Counted from the first letter of the stretch, positions 8,667 to 17,957 are shown. The stretch: 24,362 nt of DNA from Zelonia costaricensis (GCA_030849075.1 JASAOO010003136.1:1-24362); one strand, 5' to 3'. Numbers and translations are program-made. The notes: a model not told the origin generated them from the letters alone.

Positions 8667-8954
8667 TTAACCGTATGCGCGACGGCATCGCGCGAGACGG
8701 AGCTTGCACAGACGCCACCCATCGCCTAGCGGTTGGCTCAACGACGCGCGCACCACACCACCATCGCACGCACGCACGAGCGAGCGGACGTTGAGGTCGA
8801 ACGCCTCCGTCGACATGTGTTGGCGTGTGACGGGGAGCCATGCCACGGCGACGCCGTCCCTGTGCTGCTGTTCGCGCCAGTTGTGCGCTCGCTCGCGGAG
8901 CACTCGCGCGGACTCGCTCCTTCCATTGTTATCCGTTTGTCTTCGTATTTGCAT
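8667..8954 (-). CDS. Candidate small Arg-rich protein, 95 aa, unknown function
   Basis: The frame starts with ATG at 8954 and ends with TAA at 8669-8667. It begins MQIRRQTDNNGRSESARVL and is not built from a microsatellite, unlike most frames in this spacer. From about residue 19 onward its third positions are mostly G/C, as in the accepted genes. In the transcript sense it is the first ATG after a very strong polypyrimidine tract and AG near 9098, which would give a leader of about 144 nt. No domain, signal peptide or membrane segment was recognised; it is Arg-rich with two Trp-centred patches. It could equally be an upstream ORF in a long leader of the CEP95-like gene, or chance. Confidence 0.3.
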   Translation of the reverse strand: MQIRRQTDNNGRSESARVLRERAHNWREQQHRDGVAVAWLPVTRQHMSTEAFDLNVRSLVRACDGGVVRASLSQPLGDGWRLCKLRLARCRRAYG

Positions 8955-9097
8955 GGGCTACAGCACCCCGCACGTCTTTCCCGACAGAGAACCACAGAGT
9001 GGAGCAAACAGACACGCACACAGGCGCACCACTCAGGCACGAACAAGTGCACCCCCCTCAAACGAGGAATCCCCCGACTCAGCCCGAAAAGAAGCGG

Positions 9098-9164
9098 CTG
9101 TGAGAGACTTCGGGGGGGGGGGGGGGCGAAGGAACCAAAAAAAAAAAAAAACAGAAAAGAAAAG
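9098..9164 (-). promoter_or_regulatory. Strong candidate spliced-leader acceptor inside the long spacer
   Basis: The transcript sense reads a T-rich run including T15 (9151-9137), then C15 (9126-9112), then GAAG and TCTCTCACAG, with AG at 9109-9108 and 9099-9098. It is the longest pyrimidine tract of this type in the window and does not sit directly before an accepted gene. Confidence 0.45.
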
Positions 9165-9615
9165 CAGGACGCACACGGGAGCATGTCGGCATCAGCCAAC
9201 GAGAGCGGAGGTTCAAACACAAACACACACACAAACACAAACTAAGAACAACAGCAAAGTGAGCAGCACGAGGGGAAAAAAGGTGCTCGCAACGCGGCGC
9301 CACGGAGGCCGCACGCGTCTGCCACACCACACCGCAGCGGCAACGCCAACCAAAAACACACAAAACAAACAACGCAACGACAAAAAGGAAAGAAAGAGAC
9401 TGAAGGAGCCGACGGCAGATGGCGGCCAACAACCGCGGAGAAAACATACAAACAAACAAGTAAGCCTGAAACGATCATGGGAGAAGAGGCAGTAGCAGCA
9501 GCAAGCAACACAGCTGACACACACACACACATACAACGACAACAAGAAGCAGAGAGGCCCGGCTTGTGGACTCGGTGGGTCATCGGCGGATCGGAAAGCA
9601 GCAAGACGCAAACCC

Positions 9616-9883
9616 CTCCCGCATAAACACACACACACACACACACACAGCAACAGCAGCAGCAGACAACACGTGGGGAACAGAGTGGAAGCAGGTGGTA
9701 GAGTGGGTAGGGGTGAGGGGGTGGAGGGCCGGGGGGGGGGGGGTGAGAAGGAAGAGGAATGGAAAGGGGAGGAAGGGAGGGGGGGATTGTGGCATCAAGT
9801 CGACACGCAAATCATAAAGGCGGTGCAAACAAAACGGGAGAAAGAGGAGAAAAGAAACGAGGGCACATCGAAGGGGCGTACGT
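9616..9883 (-). promoter_or_regulatory. AG-free zone with long polypyrimidine tract
   Basis: The plus strand contains no CT from 9618 to 9883, so the transcript sense has no AG for about 266 nt. Inside, about 9700-9786 is almost pure purine on the plus strand (pyrimidine in the transcript). The first AG after it is at 9617-9616, after a GT tract. This could be a distant acceptor or a polyadenylation-guiding element. Confidence 0.25.
9627..9649. repeat. (AC)n microsatellite
   Basis: Perfect AC run of 23 bp, followed by an imperfect CAGCAG stretch. Confidence 0.95.
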
Positions 9884-10416
9884 GCCTGACACGATCTGTG
9901 ACAAGAGGAAAACGGCGAAAAACCGCGTGTCGCAGCGCCCCCCCCCCACACACACACGTGTGTACTCGCCACGAGGAAACGGGAAAACGACTGCGAACGG
10001 AGTACCCGGCAAGAAAAGCCGCGCGCGCCCCGTCTGCGGCTCACCTCGTCAAACAGGGATCTCTGCAGAGGCCAACGCAAAAACAAAACAAAAAAGGGAA
10101 TCGACGTATTTGCTGGGCAAACACACACACAAAACACACAAAACACAAAGTAAAGCACCCGCGCATATACAGTGAAAAGGCAGGAAAGCGGGGGGCCAGT
10201 GGGGGGGGGGGGGGGCGGTGGGGCAACAAGAGAAAGACCAAGGATACGTTTGTTGTGCGCCGGCTTGCCGCCGCACGCCCCCGCTTCCCCCTGCTGCTAC
10301 ACGGCGGAAACGAGAATGTGTAGTGCTCCGCCCCGCCCCGCCCCCTCCTCCTGCCCGCTTGCCGTCACGCAGTCTTTGTTCTATGAAGGATGCACTTCGC
10401 CGGAAGTGTGGGCTGC

Positions 10417-10440
10417 GTGTGTGTGTGTGTGTGTGTGTGT
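10417..10440. repeat. (GT)12 microsatellite
   Basis: Perfect 24-bp GT run in the long spacer. Confidence 0.95.
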
Positions 10441-10695
10441 CTGTCGGTCGGTCTCCTTCCTCGTCTCTCAAGTGGCGATGCGGGTGCAACACGTGCCTCG
10501 GCTGCGCCGTGACGCCCGCGCTGCTGCTCCGCGGCGTACTGCGGCAGCAGTCACGCGCGCAGAAAGGGCGAAGGGGTGGGGGAGCGAGAAGAAGACAGCT
10601 GCGGGGCGAGGACGCGCGGCAAAGGGGGTGGGTGAGAAGAGGAACACAACAACAAAAACAAAGAGAGAACGGCGAGATCGGACAGCTCGATTACG

Positions 10696-10727
10696 CACAC
10701 ACACACACACACACACAAACACACACA
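10696..10727. repeat. CA-rich microsatellite
   Basis: CA run interrupted once by AA; followed about 10 bp later by C11 at 10737-10747. Confidence 0.9.
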
Positions 10728-12171
10728 TCAGCGGAACCCCCCCCCCCTTTCTACGCTCAAACGAAGATAGGCGAAAAGGAGCCGGGCGTGTGTTCCAGTT
10801 CTCCGCACCACCCCCGAGCGCACTCTCTCTCGCTCGCTCGCTCGCAAGGGTGCCTCTCGTCTCAGCAACGCGACAGGGCCCCGTTACGACCCGGGGACGC
10901 AGCGAGGCGTTCGATCTCCGGTCTTTCCCTCCAAGCAAACCGCCCTCCAAAACAGAAAACTCAAAAACCCCAAAACGAGAAAAACAAAAAGGAAGGAGAG
11001 AGAAGAGTTCGCGACGGCCCGCAGCGAGCCACCGTGAAAGGCAGGACAAGACGGCAAGGACGAGCAGGCTGGAGGCATCGGCGGAGCCGAAAAGAAGTGG
11101 AGCAATACGAAGGCGTCACCGCGAGGCTGCGGATGACGCGCAACGGGGAGGAAGGGAGGGGGGGGGCGACGCGCGCGCGCCTGCTGTGCGCGTGCGCAAA
11201 CGCATGCAGTCGATCAAGCCGGCAGCTAGCGTGTCGACAGCGGAGAAGCGGCGTTCACATCGGTGTGTGAGAGAGAGAGGACGACGCACGGCGACACCCA
11301 CTCCCCTCGCCAGCGCAACACACGACAGGCACAAGCAACCACACACACACACGCACAATCGGAGGAAAGGAAGAAAAACAGGGTGTGCACGCGACGTATA
11401 CACGCGCCGATGAAGCTGACAACAGAAAACGAAAACAAAACGACTCAGAGAGGGAGGGCCACGCGCACAGCGCATGACGGAGCAGTAGCTGGAAGGGAGG
11501 GAAGGAGAGGGGGAGGGAAAGGGGGTGCGGGAAGGCATCGCAGGGCAACGCTGCCGTCGAGGACGTCGAACATCCACGCCCCTCCCTCCGTGTGCCAAAC
11601 GCACACGATTGAAAAGGAGGTGAATTCGAAAGTAAAACACAGAAGTGACGTGAAACAGCCAAACAGGCGAAACGAACGAGGAGGTACGCACAAAGAGGAG
11701 CACAACAGAATGCCGTGGGCACACACAAACACACGCACACACACAAACACGCAAGCATGTGCCTGGGTGAAGCTGACGCAAGGCCCAGGAGGTTAGGGGG
11801 GGGGACTGGGAGAGCCACAACGAGGGCAGCTGATAGCATCGGACACATATCGTGGAGGGGGGAGGAGGGGAGGCGGCGGCTGAGAAGAGAGCGGAGAGCG
11901 GAAAGCGATGAGAACGGCGAGGGGCGAGGGTGAGGGAGAGTCAGGAGGCATCACACACACACACACAAGTCGAAACACACATAAACACAAGTCGAAAGAC
12001 GCGACGAAACAGAACACACTGTACATATACGAAGCTGATGTACATTTGGGGCCTTCTTCCTGCCGCTCTCCACCCCAGCGACAACGCGTGCAAGCCCTTG
12101 GCCTCGAGAAGGGAGGTCTCGTCCCACGCTCACTTCTCTCCTTGACCGTCTGCCCATATGCAGCACACTTC

Positions 12172-12192
12172 CACACACACACACACACACAC
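12172..12192. repeat. (CA)n microsatellite
   Basis: CA run of 21 bp followed by GCACATGCACGCACATG. Confidence 0.9.
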
Positions 12193-12616
12193 GCACATGC
12201 ACGCACATGTACGACTTCGAGTGGCGGCAAGGCTGCCCACTCTCCTTGCTCTCCCTCTTGTCAGCACGTGCTTCCACCAACCCCCGCTGGCTGTGTATCA
12301 GCCCGGTTTTTTTTTTTGCTGAATTCTGCCGCGCACTCGGCGACCGGGCCACGATCCAGGCGCGTCCTTTGCAGGAGGTGCTGCGTGGTCAAGCAATGTG
12401 TGAATCTAGCTGCTGCTGCTGTGTTGCGTGTGTGTGCATATGAGTGTATGTGTGTGTGAGCGCCCTCACATGCGAGCCTGGAAAGTGGGGAGGGTGGGTG
12501 AGGGGTGGCCCGGCAACAGTGCGTATAGAGACACGAGATGAGTGAGCCGCGCAGCTGGCTGCCGTCCCCGCATCGTGGAGAAGAGAAAGAGCAGGGCAAA
12601 GCACAAAGGAAATAAA

Positions 12617-12643
12617 ACACACACACACACACACACACACACA
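12617..12643. repeat. (AC)13 microsatellite
   Basis: Perfect AC run about 310 bp downstream of the stop of the RIIa-like gene, so within its probable 3' UTR. Confidence 0.95.
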
Positions 12644-12953
12644 GACGGGACGGGACGAGAGCACGAGGGAACGAACCGACACAGAGAGCTCTGCTGTACA
12701 TTCATGAAGGAGAAGTTCCAGACAAACCCAGAAGAACGTGGGCGACGCCTTGAGCACGCGGCGCCACCACCACCGCCACGTCCAGCTGCACGGTGCGCGC
12801 AACCGCACCAGCCCAACGCCTCCACGCCTCTCACTCCCTCTCTCTCTCGCCGTGTAGTGGTCGACGGCCTCGTCAGCGCCGCGTGGAGAACGACAAGCGA
12901 TCGCTGCCTCCACGGGCGCAGCTGCTGCGACGGCGGCGGCGGCCTCCCTGCGC

Positions 12954-15497
12954 TCACGGGTGGGCGTGCGCCGCCTCCTTGGCGGCCAGAGGCGCCGTGG
13001 AGGAGGAGACCATCACGGCGTATGCCGGGGACGTCAGCCGCGCCCGCGCCGCCGGCTCCACCTCCACGCCCGGCCCACTGCCACCCCGCCCACCGACGCG
13101 GCCATCGCCGCCGGCGCCGCCGGCACCCGCCACGCCGCTGCCGCCGCCGCTCACGTTCACCAGGGCGGCGGTGAGGAAGGCGGACTGCTTTGAGGAGAGG
13201 GAGCGCGCCAGCGGCGGGGCCGTCGCGCGAGCTCCGCCAGACAGCGGCTTGGCCGATGGGGGAGGCGGCGGAGGCGTGAGGGACGACGTCGCAGTGGCCT
13301 GCGACTGCGGCTGCGGCTGCGGCTGCGGCTGTTGTGCTTGTTGGGCGGCAGAGGCTTGCGAGGCCCGCATTGGGGTCGAGGCCGTGGGGTGAAGAGCGCT
13401 GGCACCGTTTGCATTGCGGGCGTGGTGTTCTGACGACGCGCTGGATATGCCACTGCTGGGCGCACTCGACTGCGCCGTGCGGGCGTGCGAGGGCTGCGCG
13501 GGGGCGGGGGAGCGCTGCGGGGTGAAGGAGCGCTGCGAGGCGCCACTGGTGGTGCGGCTCAGCCGCCCGCCAAAGACGCACTCCACGGTGAGCGGCACGT
13601 ACGGGTGCGGCGAGGAGGCCACGGGATTGGCGAACAGCGAAGCTGAAGACGGCTTGCGGCGCGCCGAGGCGCTGGCGCCGGCCCTGCCTGTGCCGCCTCG
13701 GCCACGCCCTGCCGCCGTCCCGGCGACGGACACCACTGTCGCCCGCTCGCCCGCGTGCCCGGCAGCGCAGCGGTCTTGCGCCGTGTCCGCGGCAGCAGGG
13801 CTCGCCGGCACGTCGATGCTGGAAGCGTCGGACGCCCGCTTTCGCGGCAGCTGCGGTACGAGTGCGGCGTGGAGTGGCGGCCTCTTCAGAGGCTGCTGCT
13901 GCTGCTGCTGCGTCTGCTGCTGCTGTGACGCATAGCGCGCCTCAAACCACAGCTTCGCCCACTGCGCCAGCGGGTCATCGCCGTCATGCAGGTCGGGAGG
14001 GGGCTGGGCAGCTGCCAGGTCTTGCACCAGGTTGGAAAAGAGCGCCGGCAGCTGGTGCGTCTGCGCGTAGGCGGGCTGCACCGGGGCCTCGTGCGCCCAG
14101 AACATGGGCCTGCTCTCCAGCACCTCCGCCGCCATTGACCGCGGGGACGAGGCCGCTGAGGGCGTCAAGGAAGACGCGGTCACTGACGCCGTCATGGCGT
14201 TGACGTCCGCGAACGGCTCGGCTGCGTCTGCAAGCGGCAGCGGCACGACGGGGTCCGCGTCTGGGCACACGACAACCTCTGGCGCTGCTGGTGCTGGTGC
14301 CTGCACGGCAGGTGCGGGAACGGCGGGAGAAGAAGGCGGCAACACCTCCACCTCCACCTCCGCCGCGTCGTGTGACGCCGGCGGCGCAGCTGGGAGGCCG
14401 TCCACAGGAGAGGAAAACAGCGATGAGGGCAGCGGCTCACTCACCGGTGTGCCGGCGCACTGCACTGCTGCGGCTGGAAGCACACAGCTCTGCCCTTCGG
14501 CCGCTGCCACCGCCGCCATCGCGAACCACTTGGTCTCCCCCAGCGCCGACGGCTCCTCTGCGGCGGCGCTCCTCTTCACCTCCTCCTCCTCCTCGGCGAC
14601 AACGAGGGGCGCCGCGAGAGCCGGCGGCTCCCTGGCCAGCTGCGTGGACACAGCCGGCAGCGCGTCCTCGCGGCGCAGCAACGTACTCAGCGCCCGCACC
14701 TCTGCCAGCGCGGCGGAGAGCTCGTCTGGGACGGCCGTGTCCAGCGTAGCCGTGCGTGACATGGTCGTGGTGGGTAGGCGTGTCAGCGGCTTGCTGCGGC
14801 GCCACAGCAGCTCCGGCGGCGCGAGTTGCGGCTGCCGGTGCTGCGGCGCGTGGGACCGCGAGAGGGTCTGCGATGCCGACACAAGTGGGGCGAGCGGCGG
14901 GCGAAGCGGGGAGCGGGCTGTGCGGCCCACCGTGACGGCTGCCGTGTCCACTCGTCCGTGCCGCGGTGCACGGGGCCGGGCGCCGTTGACGGTGGTTGCA
15001 GCGGGCTTGCTGCCGGCGGCAGAATTCACTAGCGGCATCGTGGTCGCCGCGGTCGAGGGGCCGCAGCAGCGCGCCTCGCCAGCAGCGACCTCCGCGAGAG
15101 GGGCGAGCCGCGGTGGCGCGTTAAGGCGGTGCGGCTGGCGCTCCCGCACCCACGGCATGGCGGGCCGCGGGGAGTGGGTCGGTGCTGCACCTGGCGCGTC
15201 GCATGGCACAGAGGACACGGCGCAGCGCACCGCGGCGGCGAGCGCCACGGATGGGGAGGCAGACAGCGACAGCGACAGCATCGGCGTCGGCGTCGCTGGC
15301 GTGCCGCTGCCTGCGCCACCGGCGCTGCTGCTGCTCCCGTGGCCAACAAATCGTGTCGATCCTTCCAGCGAGGAGGTGGAGAGCGTCACGGCGCCGGCGT
15401 TGGGGTGGCGGGGCATGTGGCGACCACGTGGGGAGCTGCCGCCACCGCTGACGTCTGGCGGGGCGCGAGGCGCCCGGTTCGCGGGCACAGGGTTCAT
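12954..15497 (-). CDS. Low-complexity protein with RIIa (R2D2)-like docking domain
   Basis: 847 aa from the ATG at 15497. Most of it is disordered: Ala/Pro/Ser-rich, with an acidic EEEEE near 302-306 and (PQ)n near the C-terminal third. The one ordered-looking island is about 476-524. It contains LPALFSNLVQDLAAAQPPPD (483-502), a six-residue insert, then LAQWAKLWFEARYAS (510-524). The order Leu-Pro, amphipathic helix, Gln-Pro-x-Asp-Leu, then QWA and FEA follows the regulatory-subunit type II alpha dimerisation/docking fold as I know it in ROPN1 and PKA regulatory subunits. The insert between the helices is unusual. A Gln stretch (525-536) follows directly. A short island PYVPLTVECVFGGRLSRT (632-649) is unexplained. 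Docking to an AKAP-like helix, often at the axoneme, is inferred. The in-frame sequence upstream of this ATG has a hydrophobic stretch but no ATG. Confidence 0.85.
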   Translation of the reverse strand: MNPVPANRAPRAPPDVSGGGSSPRGRHMPRHPNAGAVTLSTSSLEGSTRFVGHGSSSSAGGAGSGTPATPTPMLSLSLSASPSVALAAAVRCAVSSVPCDAPGAAPTHSPRPAMPWVRERQPHRLNAPPRLAPLAEVAAGEARCCGPSTAATTMPLVNSAAGSKPAATTVNGARPRAPRHGRVDTAAVTVGRTARSPLRPPLAPLVSASQTLSRSHAPQHRQPQLAPPELLWRRSKPLTRLPTTTMSRTATLDTAVPDELSAALAEVRALSTLLRREDALPAVSTQLAREPPALAAPLVVAEEEEEVKRSAAAEEPSALGETKWFAMAAVAAAEGQSCVLPAAAVQCAGTPVSEPLPSSLFSSPVDGLPAAPPASHDAAEVEVEVLPPSSPAVPAPAVQAPAPAAPEVVVCPDADPVVPLPLADAAEPFADVNAMTASVTASSLTPSAASSPRSMAAEVLESRPMFWAHEAPVQPAYAQTHQLPALFSNLVQDLAAAQPPPDLHDGDDPLAQWAKLWFEARYASQQQQTQQQQQQPLKRPPLHAALVPQLPRKRASDASSIDVPASPAAADTAQDRCAAGHAGERATVVSVAGTAAGRGRGGTGRAGASASARRKPSSASLFANPVASSPHPYVPLTVECVFGGRLSRTTSGASQRSFTPQRSPAPAQPSHARTAQSSAPSSGISSASSEHHARNANGASALHPTASTPMRASQASAAQQAQQPQPQPQPQSQATATSSLTPPPPPPSAKPLSGGARATAPPLARSLSSKQSAFLTAALVNVSGGGSGVAGAGGAGGDGRVGGRGGSGPGVEVEPAARARLTSPAYAVMVSSSTAPLAAKEAAHAHP
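13305..13331. repeat. Coding hexanucleotide repeat (CTGCGG)4
   Basis: Four CTGCGG units plus CTG on the plus strand encode alternating Pro-Gln in the RIIa-like protein. Confidence 0.9.
13892..13926. repeat. Coding CTG/CAG repeat
   Basis: CTG triplets with one CGT interruption encode QQQQTQQQQQQ immediately after the RIIa-like domain (transcript-sense CAG). Confidence 0.9.
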
Positions 15498-15514
15498 GCT
15501 TCGCACACAAGGCA

Positions 15515-15560
15515 CTACAAACGCGGAAGCGAAGACAGACCAAACGAGGAAGATAAAGAA
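15515..15560 (-). promoter_or_regulatory. Candidate spliced-leader acceptor for RIIa-like gene
   Basis: The transcript sense reads CGCTTCTTTATCTTCCTCG, then a T-rich stretch ending TTTGTAG, with AG at 15516-15515. The leader would be only 17 nt. An AG at 15573-15572, with pyrimidine-rich sequence near 15660-15720, is an alternative. Confidence 0.45.
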
Positions 15561-16237
15561 GCGAGTGAGCGCTTCAAGCAGCGAGGCCGTCAAAGCGCAC
15601 GGCGTGGGCGACACCGTGTCGATGGTGGGATGTGGGATGTGACGCCACGAGGCCGTGGACCCAATACAAGGGGGGGAGTGGGGGTTTGAATAGAGAAAGA
15701 CAAACAAGTGGAAAGAGGGCGAGGGAGTTCGAGTCAGATGCAAACGGTGCGCCCCCCTGCTGCGGCGCAATGGGCTCGTGCGCGGTTTCTACAGAAAGAG
15801 TTTCCCGCTGGACGTGTTGTGAAGAGGTGGGGGAAGGACAAGGAGTGTGCGTGAACGTTCGAGCAAGAGGCCGAGAAGGTGGCATGAAGAGTTGAAGGTG
15901 GGGAGACGGAGGCAGGCAATGGCGCGTTCGCCACGACGGTGCAGAGAGTTACCCGAGTCGAGGCTGAGCCTGCCGACGACGACTGGAAGGGAATACGCCG
16001 ATGCACAACACCGAGCAGCCGCCCTCCGCGGCAGGGCCGTCTCAGCGCTCACATCCATGCCGGCCTCCACATCATGAACGCAGCAGCCCTAGGCCTCTTT
16101 GTGTTCACACGATCCCCAGACGCGCGCGCCTCATCTCCGATGCCACTTCTTGTCTCTCTCTTTTTTTGGGGGGGTGGGGAATGTGGAGCGGAGCGACTTG
16201 GGCGCTTGTCGCCTCGTTACGTGAAGAGTCCAACCCA

Positions 16238-16294
16238 ACACACACACACACACACACTCACATACACAAACCAACAGACACACACACACACACA
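16238..16294. repeat. Double CA microsatellite
   Basis: Two CA runs separated by CTCATACACAAACCAACAG, starting about 30 bp downstream of the stop of the 544-aa gene. Confidence 0.9.
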
Positions 16295-16322
16295 GCCGCG
16301 CGCGACGCAGGTGGAGCGGGAG

Positions 16323-17957
16323 TTAGTGAATGCCGTAGTTGACGTTCTGCAGCTGCTTCTCGTGAAGAGCGTCGAAGACGCTCTTCTTCTTTGACCACAT
16401 CTTGCCGCGGCTGCGACGCATCTCCGCCAGCTTGTTGGCCTTGTCCGAGTCGAGCACGCGGCGCTGGACCTGCCGGCCGATCGGCTCCTGCTCCCGGTCA
16501 AACTCTACACCGGTTGTGCCCACGTTGCGTGGCCGCTCGGCGCGGCGCCCGAAGTTTTCGAGCAGGTAGTCGAGCGTCGACTCCTCGTGCGACTGACCAG
16601 CGAAGCGAGCGGCCCAGAGGCGGCGCTTCTTGTCGAGAATCGCGTCCTCGATGTGCCGGTACACGACAAACGCGTCGCGGCCCATCACCCGCACCCGCTC
16701 CACGTCCGTCAGGCACTTGGCCAGGTCGGTGCCCCACGCCGTCTCAGTGCACACGCGACGCAGCTCGGCCAGGTAGCACAGCACCGCCGCGGTGATCGTC
16801 TTATCGGGTGTGTACATGAAGTCGTGGAAGCCGCACTTCTCTTCGAAGAAGGCGCGCGCCCGTTCGGGGCTGTGGCGCGTGTTCTGCAGCAGCCGCGCCG
16901 CCTCCACCTTCTCGTCCAACTCCGCCTGCACCGGCTGCAGCGCGTCCACCACATCCCCCCACGCCGTCTTGCCCTCCGCCAGGGCCCGCCACTCGGGGCT
17001 GGCGCTCAGGTAGAAGAGCGTGCGCACGTCGGCCGGGGCGAGGGCGACGGCGTCGCTCGCCACCGGGGTGCCCTCCTTCATCTTGAGTTCCTTGTACAGG
17101 GCCACCACCTCCGCGTTGGGCAGGTCGGCCAGCGTGGTCAGCGAGCCGTGGCTCGGGCTGCAGAAGATCTCCTCGAAGGGCGCCGTGTCCGGCTCGATGA
17201 ACTCGCTGTACCGCTCGCGGATCTGCTCGTGCGTGTTGAAGGGCAGCACGTCCAGCTCCGTGACGTCCACGCCGTCCGGGTCGACGTACGGGTTGTGCTC
17301 GAAGCGGGGCAGGTAGTCGGCCCGCGCCCCGTCGATGAACCCGATGGGTCCCCAGCGGTCCCACAGGTAGTTCGGCTCCAGCCCGAGCTCCTTGCGCCGC
17401 ACGGCGCGCTCGAGGTCCATGAGAGCGTGCCGCATCGCCTGCGACATGACGAGCGTGCCCACCTGCAGCCCGTTGTCCTCCCAGCAGTGCGCACGGAGGG
17501 TGTGGCGGTCGAAGAACGGCTTCGTGATGCCGATGCACCGCCAGTAGCGTGACTCGCGTGTGTAGTGCAGCGCCGCGTCGAGCAGGTCTGGCGCGTACAT
17601 TTCGCCGTGCCCCTTCACCGTCTCGTCGTGGAGCAGCAGGCCGAGCAGCTCCGGCGTGTCGAAGGCCTTCCAGATGATCTTCGTTTCGAGATTGTAAAAG
17701 CGGTGGCTGACGCGCTCGTGGTCGCGGGCGAAGCGCGTCTCCTGCAGGTTGTACGCCTTGAACCACTTCTTCTGGGGCAGGTAGGTGCGGTCCGACAGCT
17801 CCGTGCGGTTGCGATCGAGGTAGGAGCGGACGGCGATGCGCTTGCCGACGGTGAACTTCTTGGGCACAAGGCTGTAGTCACCGCTCTTGTAGCTGAACAC
17901 GTCGCCGGGCTGCTGCACCGCCTGCAGCAGCACCGCACCGCGTCTCGCAGACAGCAT
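16323..17957 (-). CDS. Probable mitochondrial protein, candidate mitoribosome constituent
   Basis: 544 aa from the ATG at 17957; the longer frame starts at GTG and its first 33 residues are spacer-like Pro/His. The N-terminus (MLSARRGAVLLQAVQQPGDV) has arginines, no acidic residue for 18 positions and an amphipathic character, as in mitochondrial presequences. The body is compact, with very little low complexity, and rich in Arg, Trp and Tyr: KKWFKAYNLQETRFARDHER (63-82), YLWDRWGPIGFIDGARADYL (197-216), VVYRHIEDAILDKKRRLWAA (431-450). The last 50 residues are basic (QVQRRVLDSDKANKLAEMRR, then GKMWSKKK). I do not recognise a catalytic motif. The composition and basic tail resemble lineage-specific trypanosomatid mitoribosomal proteins, but this is inference only. 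It is the most conserved-looking protein in the window. Confidence 0.85.
   Translation of the reverse strand: MLSARRGAVLLQAVQQPGDVFSYKSGDYSLVPKKFTVGKRIAVRSYLDRNRTELSDRTYLPQKKWFKAYNLQETRFARDHERVSHRFYNLETKIIWKAFDTPELLGLLLHDETVKGHGEMYAPDLLDAALHYTRESRYWRCIGITKPFFDRHTLRAHCWEDNGLQVGTLVMSQAMRHALMDLERAVRRKELGLEPNYLWDRWGPIGFIDGARADYLPRFEHNPYVDPDGVDVTELDVLPFNTHEQIRERYSEFIEPDTAPFEEIFCSPSHGSLTTLADLPNAEVVALYKELKMKEGTPVASDAVALAPADVRTLFYLSASPEWRALAEGKTAWGDVVDALQPVQAELDEKVEAARLLQNTRHSPERARAFFEEKCGFHDFMYTPDKTITAAVLCYLAELRRVCTETAWGTDLAKCLTDVERVRVMGRDAFVVYRHIEDAILDKKRRLWAARFAGQSHEESTLDYLLENFGRRAERPRNVGTTGVEFDREQEPIGRQVQRRVLDSDKANKLAEMRRSRGKMWSKKKSVFDALHEKQLQNVNYGIH

Larger units (their letters stand above)
7982..12953. 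other. Very long spacer (about 5 kb) between RIIa-like and CEP95-like genes
   Basis: Roughly five times longer than the other spacers here. The plus strand is rich in A, C and G, so the transcript sense is T/G/C-rich, typical of trypanosomatid 3' UTR. It holds at least six CA/GT tracts, seven G runs of 12-15 nt, T11 at 12307-12317 and A15 at 9137-9151. Open frames over 150 codons exist on both strands, but most pass through microsatellites or begin at GTG or TTG. The one exception I keep is the small frame at 8667-8954. I could not recognise a SIDER retroposon signature by eye. Confidence 0.7.
15498..16322. other. Intergenic spacer
   Basis: 825 bp holding the 3' UTR of the 544-aa gene and 5' leader of the RIIa-like gene. 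CA tracts lie at its upper end. An 89-codon ATG frame at 16058-15789 has no clear pyrimidine tract in front of it and was not accepted. Confidence 0.7.

Noticed and set aside
10468..11049. Minus-strand frame of 193 codons in the long spacer
   Set aside because: It begins at TTG and runs through a CA/GT tract; composition is spacer-like.
10172..11413. Plus-strand open frame of 413 codons in the long spacer
   Set aside because: It passes through a G15 run, (GT)12 and a CA tract (CVCVCV and HTHTHT stretches) and lies opposite the transcription direction of all accepted genes.
7982..12953. tRNA, snoRNA or SIDER element in the long spacer
   Set aside because: I looked for a GGTTCGAA-type T-loop and a retroposon signature by eye and found nothing I could support.
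14104..15642. Plus-strand open frame of 512 codons opposite the RIIa-like gene
   Set aside because: Antisense shadow: Ser/Ala/Gly-rich, no domain, runs past the minus-strand start. Stop codons are rare antisense to GC-rich genes.
15498..15770. N-terminal extension of the RIIa-like protein with a hydrophobic segment
   Set aside because: No ATG is present in this in-frame stretch (it begins at TTG), and a good splice acceptor lies at 15515, so it is probably untranslated.
15789..16058. 89-codon ATG frame in the spacer between the 544-aa and RIIa-like genes
   Set aside because: No clear polypyrimidine tract and AG directly upstream, and other ATGs precede it; kept only as a note.
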